Source: Bog-159 sp050011755
Lineage (GTDB): Bacteria; Acidobacteriota; Terriglobia; Bryobacterales; Bryobacteraceae
Direction of reading: 5' to 3'
Assembly: GCA_050011755.1 (NCBI GenBank)
Contig: JBEKIM010000078.1
Location: 1-19,656 of the forward strand
Length of the DNA: 19,656 nucleotides
Positions within the stretch are counted from its first letter, which is position 1, and the number at the start of each line of letters is the position of its first letter. Positions 5,944-12,658 of this stretch are shown piece by piece. The notes below the pieces were generated by a model that did no database searches, was not told the DNA's origin, and saw only the letters and a program-made list of their open reading frames with translations. The translations under genes were made by a program, and so were the position numbers.

Positions 5944-8571
5944 TCAATTCCCTCGCAGCGCAATCATCGGATCGATCCGCGAGGCCCGCCGCGCCGGGAT
6001 GTACCCCGCAATCAAAGCCACCAGCCCCAGCAGCACCACAGTTCCCGCGAAAGCCGCCGGATCGTTAGGCCCCGTGTTGAATAGCAGCGCTACGATCCAC
6101 CGGCCGGCCGCCACCGAGGTGACGCTTCCCACGGCGATACCCGCCAGCACCAGTCGCATGCTGCGCGCGACCACGTCCAGTTGCACCCGCTCCGTCGTGG
6201 CGCCTAGCGCCATGCGAATGCCGATCTCCTGCGTCTGCCGTGTCACCGCGTATGAAATCACGCCATAGATGCCCAGCGAAGCCAGCAGCAAGCCCAGCCC
6301 CGCGAAAATGGCCACCAGCATCGCGAAAAACCGCCGCGGCGAAACCGCATGGTCCACGAGACTTTGGATCGGACGGAATTCGGCCGCCGGCTGCTCGGGA
6401 TTGTACGCCCGCAGCGTTCGCATCAGGCTCGCCCCCAGCGTATCGGGCGGCAACTGCGAGCGCACCACGAGTTCCGCCCCTTCCGGATCGGCTTGCGTTT
6501 CCGGCAGATACATTTCCAGACCCGATCTTTCCTCCAGGCTGCTTTCCCGCACATCGGAAATCACCCCGATGACGCGCGTGTCTTTGCCATTCACCAACGC
6601 AGTGCGGCCGACCGGGTCCTGACCTGGCCAGTGGTAGCTCGCGGCCGCCTGATTGATAACCACCACCCGCTCGCTCTTCGGCGCATCCTGCCAGTTGAAG
6701 TCGCGGCCCGCGCGCATCTGCATGCCCATAGCGCCGAAGTATCCGGGCGTTACGATATAAACGAAAGCCGCGCCAAAATCCTCTTTGCGGTAAACTCTAC
6801 CCTTCGCTTGCAAGCCCCAGTTTCGGTTGCGGTCGAGGGGCAGCATATCCGCCACTCCAGCGGCTTGAACTCCCGGCATGGCCGAAACACGGCGCAGAAT
6901 CTCCCGCAAAATCGGGCCGCGCTTCTCGGCCTTGCCCTCATCGTTGTAGTCGATTTTGATCGCGGCCGCCTGGCCCGGCTGAAATCCCAAATCCACATCC
7001 AGCAAGCGGAGAAAACTGCGCAACAGCAGCCCGGCGCCCACCAATAGCACACAAGCCAGGGCGACTTCCCAAACCACCAAAGTGGCGAGCATGCGGTTGT
7101 GCGTCAGGCCGGCGCTCATCCCATGGCCGCTATCCTTGAGGACGCCCTGCAGATTGCCGCCGGAGATTCTTAGGCTCGGCGCGAGCCCGAACAGGACCGC
7201 CGCTGCCAGTGCGATCGCCACCGTCCAACCCAGCGCCGCGCCGTCTACCCGTACTGTGCTCAACAGTGGCAGCGCAGTCGATCCCTGGTGCGCCAGATAG
7301 GACGTCGCGCCGAACGCGATGCCCAGCCCCAGAACCCCGCCGCCGGCCGCCAGCACCAGGCTTTCCGTGAGCAGTTGCCGCACGATGCGGCCGCGTCCCG
7401 CGCCCAGCGCGCTCCGCATCGCGAACTCTTTGCTCCGCGCCGCCGTGCGCGCCAGCAACAGGTTCGACAGGTTCACGCAAACGATCAGCAGGATGAGTCC
7501 CACCGCGCACCACAGCACCACCAGCGACCGGTGCAGCTTTCCGCTCACATGGACCTTCAATTCCGTCATGGCCGTGGCATAGTCGTCATACCAATCCTTG
7601 TGCGCCGCGCGGAGCTGCGGCATCAGGATATCCACCTCTGCCTGCGCCTGTGCTACCGTCACTCCCGGCTTCATCCGCCCGATCAGCGCCAGCGTGTTAC
7701 CGGCATTGCGCAGCATGTCCATCACCGCCGGCACATAAACGTCGATCTTTAAGCCCGGCGCCAATACCGAACCGAAATCGAACGACGCTGGAAGCACCCC
7801 CACAACCGTTACCGGCTGATCGTTAAGCAGGATGGCCTGCCCGACGATGGCCGGATCGGCGCCAAACTGCCGCTGCCAAAAGAAATACCCCAACAGCACC
7901 GCGGCCCGGCCGCCCTTCCGGCACTCTTCGGGCGTAAACAGGCGGCCCAGGAAAGGCTTGATGCCCAACATGCCGAAGAAATCGCCGGCCACCGGTACGG
8001 CGGCAATCTGCTGTGGCTCGCCGCGGCCCGTCAGCTTATAGTCCGAATCGCCCAGAAAGGGGTCGTACGATGTCACGTCTTGAAAGGAGCGGTTGTGGCG
8101 CAGGAACTCCTCGTATACAGACACCGTGTAAGTCACGGCGGAAAGACCGCCCACGCCGCGGTTGCTCGACATCCACACGAGCTGCTGCGGATCGCGAAAC
8201 GGTAGCGGCCGCAACAGAATGGTGTTTACCACGCTGAAGACCGCGATATTCGCCCCGATGCCCAACGCCAGGATCAGCACGGCGACCGCCGCGAAACTAC
8301 GGTCGCGGCGTAGCGTGCGATACGTGTAGCGCAGATCCTGCATCAGCACGTCCAGCGCCGGCAGGCCGCGCGCATCGCGATGCTCTTCTTGCGACTGGGC
8401 CACGCCTCCAAAGCGCACTAGAGCCTGGCGGCGGGCTTCCTCCTGCGTTAGTCCGCGCCGCAGATTTTCTTCCACCGCGAATGCCAGGTGCGCGGCCATT
8501 TCCGCCTCCAGATCGCGATCGAGGGGCGCTTTGCGGAAAAAAGAGCGCAGACGCGCCAGCGCTTCCCTCAT
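5944..8571 (-). CDS. Large two-module FtsX/MacB-type permease (acidobacterial ADOP family)
   Basis: An 875-residue membrane protein. Residues 1-65 form a soluble N-terminal segment typical of this family (LDRDLEAEMAAHLAFAVEENLRRGLTQEEARRQALVRFGG). Next come a membrane helix (about 92-115, VAVLILALGIGANIAVFSVVN) and a MacB-like periplasmic domain. A first FtsX core follows (about 370-480, LSNLLLARTAARSKEFAMRSALGAGRGRIVRQLLTES). A second helix, periplasmic domain and FtsX core complete it (about 750-875, ending SRIDPMIALRGN). This is the duplicated-permease architecture abundant in Acidobacteria, where many copies occur without a neighbouring ATPase. Transport substrate is unknown. Its ATG overlaps the padR stop (ATGA), so the two are translated together and probably repressed by the PadR protein. 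Confidence 0.92.
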   Translation of the reverse strand: MREALARLRSFFRKAPLDRDLEAEMAAHLAFAVEENLRRGLTQEEARRQALVRFGGVAQSQEEHRDARGLPALDVLMQDLRYTYRTLRRDRSFAAVAVLILALGIGANIAVFSVVNTILLRPLPFRDPQQLVWMSSNRGVGGLSAVTYTVSVYEEFLRHNRSFQDVTSYDPFLGDSDYKLTGRGEPQQIAAVPVAGDFFGMLGIKPFLGRLFTPEECRKGGRAAVLLGYFFWQRQFGADPAIVGQAILLNDQPVTVVGVLPASFDFGSVLAPGLKIDVYVPAVMDMLRNAGNTLALIGRMKPGVTVAQAQAEVDILMPQLRAAHKDWYDDYATAMTELKVHVSGKLHRSLVVLWCAVGLILLIVCVNLSNLLLARTAARSKEFAMRSALGAGRGRIVRQLLTESLVLAAGGGVLGLGIAFGATSYLAHQGSTALPLLSTVRVDGAALGWTVAIALAAAVLFGLAPSLRISGGNLQGVLKDSGHGMSAGLTHNRMLATLVVWEVALACVLLVGAGLLLRSFLRLLDVDLGFQPGQAAAIKIDYNDEGKAEKRGPILREILRRVSAMPGVQAAGVADMLPLDRNRNWGLQAKGRVYRKEDFGAAFVYIVTPGYFGAMGMQMRAGRDFNWQDAPKSERVVVINQAAASYHWPGQDPVGRTALVNGKDTRVIGVISDVRESSLEERSGLEMYLPETQADPEGAELVVRSQLPPDTLGASLMRTLRAYNPEQPAAEFRPIQSLVDHAVSPRRFFAMLVAIFAGLGLLLASLGIYGVISYAVTRQTQEIGIRMALGATTERVQLDVVARSMRLVLAGIAVGSVTSVAAGRWIVALLFNTGPNDPAAFAGTVVLLGLVALIAGYIPARRASRIDPMIALRGN

Positions 8572-8921
8572 CGGTCACCTCCCTCGTTCTGCATCGCCAG
8601 CACCCGGCCCATCACCCCGGACAGCCGCTCCCAGTAGGCGGCATCCTCCGCCAGTTGCTTGCGCCCGCGTTGGGTAATCGAATAGAACTTGGCCTTCCGG
8701 TTGTTGTCGGAGGTGCCCCATTCGGCCGAGATCCACCCGCGCTGCTGCAGACGGACCAGCGAGGCGTAGATGGTGCCCTGGTTCAACAGCACGGCCTCCC
8801 CGCTGGCCTGTTCGATGCGGCGCGCAATGCCATAGCCATGCAGCGATCCCATGGCGGCCAGCGTCTGCAGCACCATCAGGTCCAGCGTGCCTTGCAATAA
8901 ATCGAGTTTCTTCTCCGCCAA
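8568..8921 (-). CDS. PadR-family transcriptional repressor
   Basis: A 117-residue winged-helix regulator. The N-terminal domain is complete: LLQGTLDLMVLQTLAAMGSLHGYGIARRIEQ (about 8-38), recognition region LNQGTIYASLVRLQQRGWISAEWG (about 46-69), and wing NNRKAKFYSITQRGRKQL. A short C-terminal helix follows, so it is the small PadR subtype that usually pairs with such permeases. The start is TTG at 8921, preceded four bases upstream by GGAGG (8926-8930). It overlaps the permease gene by four bases. The promoter region upstream carries two matching dyads at 8994-9013 and 9031-9050 that are plausible self-operators. The ligand is unknown. Confidence 0.93.
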   Translation of the reverse strand: MAEKKLDLLQGTLDLMVLQTLAAMGSLHGYGIARRIEQASGEAVLLNQGTIYASLVRLQQRGWISAEWGTSDNNRKAKFYSITQRGRKQLAEDAAYWERLSGVMGRVLAMQNEGGDR

Positions 8922-8931
8922 ATGTCCTCCT

Positions 8932-8992
8932 GGAGGGCGGCCAATCTTGGCCGCAGCCGCCTTTTAGGCGGCCAGAGCCGGCTGAAAGCCGG
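8932..8992. repeat. Three-stem intergenic hairpin element (copy B) in the padR leader
   Basis: Three consecutive stems: GCGGCCAA-TC-TTGGCCGC (8937-8954), GCCGCCT-TTT-AGGCGGC (8956-8972) and CCGGCT-GAA-AGCCGG (8978-8992). The 61 bases match 18218-18278 with two substitutions. If the promoter at 9012-9039 is correct, this element fills nearly the whole padR 5' untranslated region and ends one base before the Shine-Dalgarno hexamer at 8925-8930. GGAGG at 8932-8936 also forms an inverted repeat with CCTCC at 8926-8930. Confidence 0.88.
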
Positions 8993-8993
8993 T

Positions 8994-9013
8994 CTCCTGT
9001 GTTATCCCCACAT
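8994..9013 (+). promoter_or_regulatory. Operator-like dyad 1 upstream of padR
   Basis: Reads CTCCTGTG-N7-CACAT on the + strand; the core TGTG-N7-CACA (8998-9012) is a perfect inverted repeat. It lies just downstream of the proposed -10 box, around the expected transcription start. Its match in opposite orientation is at 9031-9050. PadR proteins are known to bind dyads such as ATGT-N8-ACAT, so a PadR operator is a reasonable reading, but the spacing differs by one. Confidence 0.6.
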
Positions 9014-9039
9014 TAGCAGCGCCGGGCTTCATGTGTCAA
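9012..9039 (-). promoter_or_regulatory. Sigma-70-type promoter for padR and permease
   Basis: On the - strand a perfect TTGACA (complement of 9034-9039) is followed after 16 bases by GCTAAT (complement of 9012-9017), four of six matches to TATAAT. The start would fall near 9005, about 75 bases before the padR Shine-Dalgarno sequence. It lies between the upstream methyltransferase stop (9078) and the padR start (8921), and both operator-like dyads overlap or adjoin it. Confidence 0.55.
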
Positions 9040-9050
9040 GACCACAGGAG
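9031..9050 (-). promoter_or_regulatory. Operator-like dyad 2 over the padR -35 box
   Basis: On the - strand it reads CTCCTGTG-N7-CACAT, the same 13 fixed positions as 8994-9013 but inverted. The core TGTG-N7-CACA (9032-9046) covers the -35 hexamer TTGACA. Binding here would block RNA polymerase. The two dyad centres are 34 base pairs apart. Confidence 0.6.
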
Positions 9051-9077
9051 CAGGCCGAGCAGGCCGCGGGAGAGTGC

Positions 9078-9806
9078 TTATCGCGGCTTCCGGGCCAGGA
9101 AAGCCGCGTGCGCCGGCTGGAATCGGAACCGGCCGTACCCGCCCAGTAACCGTGCCTTGAAACCCGCCGCGCCCAGTTCCGTAAGCAGTTCTTCCCCCGA
9201 GTACAAATGCAATTGATGCGTCTCTTCGCTGCGGCGGTACAGCTTCCCCATCCGCCGGAAGCTCACGATCTGCCGCGTCAGCGTCTTCCGCCTGCGGTCC
9301 TCTTCGACCTCCAGCAGGATCGCCCAATCGGGGCCTTCCAGAAACCTCCTAGGGGGCGCACCACTAGCCACTCCCGGCTCTACAATATCGAAAATGAACA
9401 CGCCCCCAGGACGCAGGGCGCTATACACGCGGCGAAAAAATCCCCCCAGCCCCTGCTTGCCGACGGACCGGTCAAACGCATAGTTGACGCACTCGCCTAT
9501 CGCGGTAACCGCGTCGCAGGGCGGCAATTCGCCGCTTAGGAACGACCCCACCCGGAACTCCGCGGCCGGCGCCAGCGCGCGCGCCCTGCGGATCATGTGC
9601 GCGGATATATCGATGCCCAGCACCCCATAGCCGCGATCGGTCAACTCCCGCGCCCAAACGCCGCTGCCGCATCCCGCGTCCACCACTAGCCCGCTACGAA
9701 TGCCGTTTTGCCGGAGCAATCGCAGCATTCCAGGCGCGGCTTTACGCACAAAACCGGTGAATCCGGTGTCGTGAATGTAAGCCAGGTCGCGGTCGTATGC
9801 CGGCAT
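9078..9806 (-). CDS. Class I SAM-dependent methyltransferase
   Basis: A 242-residue Rossmann-fold methyltransferase of unknown substrate. The SAM-binding motif I is VVDAGCGSGVWA (about 41-52), followed by the acidic end of strand two in VLGIDIS (about 62-68), FRVGSF near motif II, and the post-strand-four motif CDAVTAIGECVNYAF. LRPGGVFIFDIVEPG is the usual motif near strand five. The C-terminal part (SFRRMGKLYRRSEETHQLHLYSGEELLTELGAAGFKARLLGGYGRF) matches the general small-molecule methyltransferase layout. It begins three bases after the pterin dehydratase stop, so the two are very likely one operon. Whether it acts on a pterin or an unrelated metabolite cannot be told from the sequence. Confidence 0.88.
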   Translation of the reverse strand: MPAYDRDLAYIHDTGFTGFVRKAAPGMLRLLRQNGIRSGLVVDAGCGSGVWARELTDRGYGVLGIDISAHMIRRARALAPAAEFRVGSFLSGELPPCDAVTAIGECVNYAFDRSVGKQGLGGFFRRVYSALRPGGVFIFDIVEPGVASGAPPRRFLEGPDWAILLEVEEDRRRKTLTRQIVSFRRMGKLYRRSEETHQLHLYSGEELLTELGAAGFKARLLGGYGRFRFQPAHAAFLARKPR

Positions 9807-9809
9807 GCG

Positions 9810-10157
9810 TTACTTGCGGGAGAATTCCTGGTCGATCTTGGCCGCCAGAATGAAATCGCTCTCCGTCAAACCGTCGATTTTGTGCGTGTAGGTCTTCACG
9901 TCTACCCGCCCCCACGCCAGCATCATGTCGGGATGATGCCCCTCGGCCTCCGCCACCGCGCCCGCGCGATTCACAAATGCCAAGGCCTGCTTGAAGTCCG
10001 GAAAAACGAAGGTCCTCGTCAGGTGATGCTCGCCGACTACCTTCCACCCCGGCAACTGCGCCCATAAACTCTCGAGTTCCGCGCCGCGCAACGCAGGCAC
10101 GTCTCCCTTGCAGGGAACACAATGTTTTTGGATCAGAGTGCCTTCAGATTCAGCCAT
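9810..10157 (-). CDS. Pterin-4a-carbinolamine dehydratase
   Basis: A 115-residue protein of the PCD/DCoH family, which dehydrates 4a-hydroxytetrahydrobiopterin and so supports pterin-dependent aromatic hydroxylases. The family core is clear: LTRTFVFPDFKQALAFVNRAGAVAEAEGHHPDM (about 46-78) with the catalytic histidine pair, then WGRVDVKTYTHKIDGLTESDF (about 82-102) with the third histidine. Two cysteines near the N-terminus (HCVPCKG) are common in bacterial members. The start ATG at 10157 has AAGGAGA a few bases upstream. A phenylalanine hydroxylase gene, its usual partner, is not in this window. The upstream gap contains two strong abutting hairpins (10237-10314). Confidence 0.93.
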   Translation of the reverse strand: MAESEGTLIQKHCVPCKGDVPALRGAELESLWAQLPGWKVVGEHHLTRTFVFPDFKQALAFVNRAGAVAEAEGHHPDMMLAWGRVDVKTYTHKIDGLTESDFILAAKIDQEFSRK

Positions 10158-10236
10158 AATTCTCCTTCTTTAACCGCGATGGATTTGCACTTCGGGGCAC
10201 ATCCTCTGGATAAGCATTCCTGGGGAGTGGTTCTAT

Positions 10237-10314
10237 CCGATCCTTCCATCATACTGAAGGATCGGCCAAATCGAAAATCCGGGAGGCCGGCAATTCTGCC
10301 CCGGGTCGATTTGG
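10237..10314 (-). promoter_or_regulatory. Tandem hairpins in the leader of the pterin dehydratase operon
   Basis: Hairpin one has perfect 10-base arms, CCGATCCTTC (10237-10246) and GAAGGATCGG (10256-10265), around a 9-base loop. Hairpin two begins at the very next base, with perfect 9-base arms CCAAATCGA (10266-10274) and TCGATTTGG (10306-10314), and an inner stem CCGGG (10279-10283) with CCCGG (10300-10304). Loops differ from the repeat family elsewhere in the window. Candidate roles are a structured 5' leader, an operator, or a terminator for ugd transcripts. Strand is inferred from the downstream gene. Confidence 0.55.
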
Positions 10315-10350
10315 ACCTATTTCTCGCGATGACAGACCGCAGCCCGTGGC

Positions 10351-10385
10351 GCACGCTTCAGCGTGCTGCGGCGGACTTCAGTCCG
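10351..10385. repeat. Two-stem intergenic hairpin element (copy C)
   Basis: Stem one, GCACGCT-TC-AGCGTGC (10351-10366), has the same arms as copy A with a shorter apex and the same CCGTGGC flank (10344-10350). Stem two, CGGACT-TC-AGTCCG (10372-10385), differs in sequence from copy A but still pairs fully. It lies just past the 3' end of ugd on the - strand. Confidence 0.78.
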
Positions 10386-10405
10386 ACGTCGGGGCGGCAG
10401 CGCCG

Positions 10406-11830
10406 TCAAGCCGGGTCCGGTACCGCCGCGCCATTATGCCGCGCCGCCCGCTGCGGACGCCCGATGCCGCAGTAGTCGAATCCCGCCTGCCGCGCGGTTT
10501 CCGGATCGAACAGGTTGCGGCCGTCCACCAGGATGGCTCGCGCCATGCGCCGCGCCAGAACGCGCAAATCCAGGCGGGCGAACTGCGCCCATTCCGTCAC
10601 CAGCACCAACGCATCCGCATCCTGGGCCGCATCGTCGGCGGATCCGCAGTATTGGATCTTCAGCGCGGGGTGACTCTCCCGGCACGCGGGCATGGCGATC
10701 GGATCGTATGCCTTTACCCGCGCGCCCATCTGCACCAGCCGCTCCGCGATCTGCAGGCTGGGTGCGTCGCGCAGGTCGTCGGTCTCCGGCTTGAACGCCA
10801 GACCCAGCAGCGCGATGGTGCGGCCCTTCAGGATAAACAGCTTCTCCTGCAGCTTCTGAATCACCAGTTGCCGCTGCGCCCGGTTTACCTCCAGGGCAGC
10901 CTCCAGCAGCCGGCTCTGGTATCCGTACTCGCGCGCAGTGTGCAGCAGCGACTGGATGTCCTTGCCGAAACAACTGCCGCCCCAGCCCAGGCCGGGATTC
11001 AGGAAGCGCGATCCGATGCGCGCGTCCAGCCCGATGCCCGCCATCACCTCGGGCGCTTCCGCGCCCACCCGCTCGCAGATGTTGGCCACTTCATTCGCGA
11101 AACCGATCTTCACCGCCAGAAACGCGTTCGCCGCGTACTTGATCATTTCCGCGCTGGTCAGCGTCGTGGTGACCACCGGCACCCGCTCCATGCCGGCCGG
11201 CCGGGGCAGAAAGGCCGGCGCCGGAAAACTCTGCGCCACCAGCGGCTGGTACAACTCCCGCAGCACCTGCAGGGTGCCCTCTTCCTCGGCGCCAAGCACG
11301 ATGCGGTCCGGATATAATGAATCCGCAATGGCGCTGCCTTCACGCAAGAACTCCGGATTGCTGGCCACCCCGAACCGCACGTTTTTTCCATTCTCCGGAT
11401 GCGATTCCCGCACACCTTCCCGCACCAGCGCATCCACCAGGTTGCCGCTGCCCACTGGCACCGTGGATTTGTTCACCACCACGCGGAACCTGGAATCGCC
11501 CATTGCGGCTCCAATGCTGCGCGCGGCCGCTTCCAGATAACAGAGATTGGCTTCGCCCGTCTCCATCGGCGGCGTCCCCACCGCGATGAAAATCACGTCG
11601 CTCTCCGCGGCCGGAGCCGCCAGCCCGGTCGTAAAGTCAATGCCCCCGCGCCCGGCCGCCAGTACCAGCAATTCCTTGAGGCACGGCTCGTAGATGGGCA
11701 TTTCACCGCGCCGCAGCTTCTCGATCTTTTGCGCGTCCGTGTCCACGCACGTCACGCGATGGCCAAAATACGACAGGCAAGCGCCCGTAACCGTTCCTAC
11801 GTAACCCGTTCCAATAACTGTGACGCGCAT
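10406..11830 (-). CDS. ugd: UDP-glucose 6-dehydrogenase
   Basis: A 474-residue NAD-dependent enzyme oxidising UDP-glucose to UDP-glucuronate for exopolysaccharide or lipopolysaccharide sugars. Seen: the N-terminal NAD motif GTGYVG (7-12) with acidic D30 after strand two, NPEFLREGSAI (158-168), the central helix SAEMIKYAANAFLAVKI with K231 and N235, the catalytic cysteine C287 in LGWGGSCFGKD, and the C-terminal UDP-binding domain with LLGLAFKPETDDLRDAPS and the final VDGRNLFDP. The usual FPKD after the cysteine reads FGKD here, a small deviation. The region 203-223 is longer and Pro-rich compared with the short enzymes, as in the subgroup I recall from cyanobacteria. The start ATG at 11830 is divergent from the response regulator gene. 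Confidence 0.95.
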   Translation of the reverse strand: MRVTVIGTGYVGTVTGACLSYFGHRVTCVDTDAQKIEKLRRGEMPIYEPCLKELLVLAAGRGGIDFTTGLAAPAAESDVIFIAVGTPPMETGEANLCYLEAAARSIGAAMGDSRFRVVVNKSTVPVGSGNLVDALVREGVRESHPENGKNVRFGVASNPEFLREGSAIADSLYPDRIVLGAEEEGTLQVLRELYQPLVAQSFPAPAFLPRPAGMERVPVVTTTLTSAEMIKYAANAFLAVKIGFANEVANICERVGAEAPEVMAGIGLDARIGSRFLNPGLGWGGSCFGKDIQSLLHTAREYGYQSRLLEAALEVNRAQRQLVIQKLQEKLFILKGRTIALLGLAFKPETDDLRDAPSLQIAERLVQMGARVKAYDPIAMPACRESHPALKIQYCGSADDAAQDADALVLVTEWAQFARLDLRVLARRMARAILVDGRNLFDPETARQAGFDYCGIGRPQRAARHNGAAVPDPA

Positions 11831-11857
11831 GCGATTAACTGTTCCCGCAGCTTGACT

Positions 11858-11878
11858 ATTGAGCTTAACACGCTCAAT
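11858..11878. promoter_or_regulatory. Inverted repeat between ugd and the response regulator gene
   Basis: Perfect 7-base arms ATTGAGC (11858-11864) and GCTCAAT (11872-11878) flank a 7-base AT-rich centre, in the 95-base divergent control region. TTGACT at 11852-11857 directly abuts the left arm. The spacing suits a dimeric regulator, possibly the adjacent OmpR-type protein. No convincing -10 box could be fixed on either strand, so this remains a candidate operator. Confidence 0.45.
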
Positions 11879-11925
11879 TTACAAGACTCGAATGCATGGT
11901 TGGATACAATGGTTAGCGTCCCTGC

Positions 11926-12600
11926 ATGCAGACGATTCTGGTAATCGACGACGACGAGAGCCTGCGCGATACCATCGGCGTGCTGCTCGAACAGGAGGGT
12001 TTCCGCGCCGTCCTGGTGGCCGATGGCCGGGCCGGTTTCGAAAAATCTCTATTGCTCAAGCCCGACCTGATCCTCGTCGATCTGCGGCTGCCGGGCATGA
12101 ACGGCGTGGAGATCTGCAAGCAACTGCGCGCCGCCCAGGTAGTCACGCCCATCATTGTGCTCAGCGCCCTGGGCGATGAAATCGACAAAGTGCTGCTGCT
12201 CGAAATCGGCGCCGACGATTACCTGGTGAAGCCCTTCGGCACGCGCGAATTGCTGGCGCGCATCCGCGCCGTGCTCCGCCGTACCTCCCCGGAAGCGCGT
12301 AAGGTGGTGCACTTCAGCGAGGTGGAAGTGGACATGGAACGCCGCGTGGTCAGCCGCCGCGGCGAAGAGGTGAAATTGACTCCCGCGGAATACAATCTGC
12401 TCACCTACTTCCTGCAGAATCCCGACCGCCCGCTCACCCGCGACATGATTCTCAATTCAGTCTGGGGCTACGAGTTCTTTCCGAATACCCGCACGGTGGA
12501 CGCGCATGTTGTCAAACTGCGCCAAAAACTCGAGCCTGAGCCCAACTCCCCCCGCCATTTCCTGACGGTGCATGGAGTGGGCTACCGCTTCCTGCCGTAG
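11926..12600 (+). CDS. OmpR/KdpE-type response regulator
   Basis: A 224-residue DNA-binding response regulator. The receiver domain (1-118) has the acidic cluster D8-D9-D10, the phosphoacceptor D52 in LILVDLRLPGMNG, the switch residue S80 and the conserved lysine K102 in DDYLVKPFG. The winged-helix effector domain (about 128-224) shows LTPAEYNLLTYFLQNPDRPLTRD, the recognition helix NTRTVDAHVVKLRQKLE and the terminal HFLTVHGVGYRF. No histidine kinase gene is adjacent on either side, so it is an orphan within this window. It is followed 58 bases later by two MacB-type permease genes on the same strand, making control of them plausible but unproven. Confidence 0.95.
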   Translation: MQTILVIDDDESLRDTIGVLLEQEGFRAVLVADGRAGFEKSLLLKPDLILVDLRLPGMNGVEICKQLRAAQVVTPIIVLSALGDEIDKVLLLEIGADDYLVKPFGTRELLARIRAVLRRTSPEARKVVHFSEVEVDMERRVVSRRGEEVKLTPAEYNLLTYFLQNPDRPLTRDMILNSVWGYEFFPNTRTVDAHVVKLRQKLEPEPNSPRHFLTVHGVGYRFLP

Positions 12601-12658
12601 CCAGCCGGTCCGAAAATCTCGCTAAGATGAAATTGAACTTCGGAGGGAATCTTCACGC

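Larger units (their letters stand above)
10158..10405. other. 248-base intergenic region between ugd and the pterin dehydratase gene
   Basis: No gene is evident here. From the pterin-gene side it contains the Shine-Dalgarno sequence for 10157 (complement of 10161-10167), about 65 bases of unstructured leader, two abutting hairpins (10237-10314) and a two-stem repeat element (10351-10385). No convincing -10/-35 pair was found, though transcription of the dehydratase operon most likely begins within it. Confidence 0.6.

Noticed and set aside
6349..7047. 232-residue open frame on the + strand inside the large permease gene
   Set aside because: It is a shadow of the permease, whose motifs are unmistakable over the same stretch, and has no ribosome-binding site or domain.
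8994..9050. CTCCTGTG/CACAGGAG arms read as a long-loop terminator hairpin
   Set aside because: The arms are 41 bases apart with no T-tract, and the repeated internal dyads fit an operator pair better.
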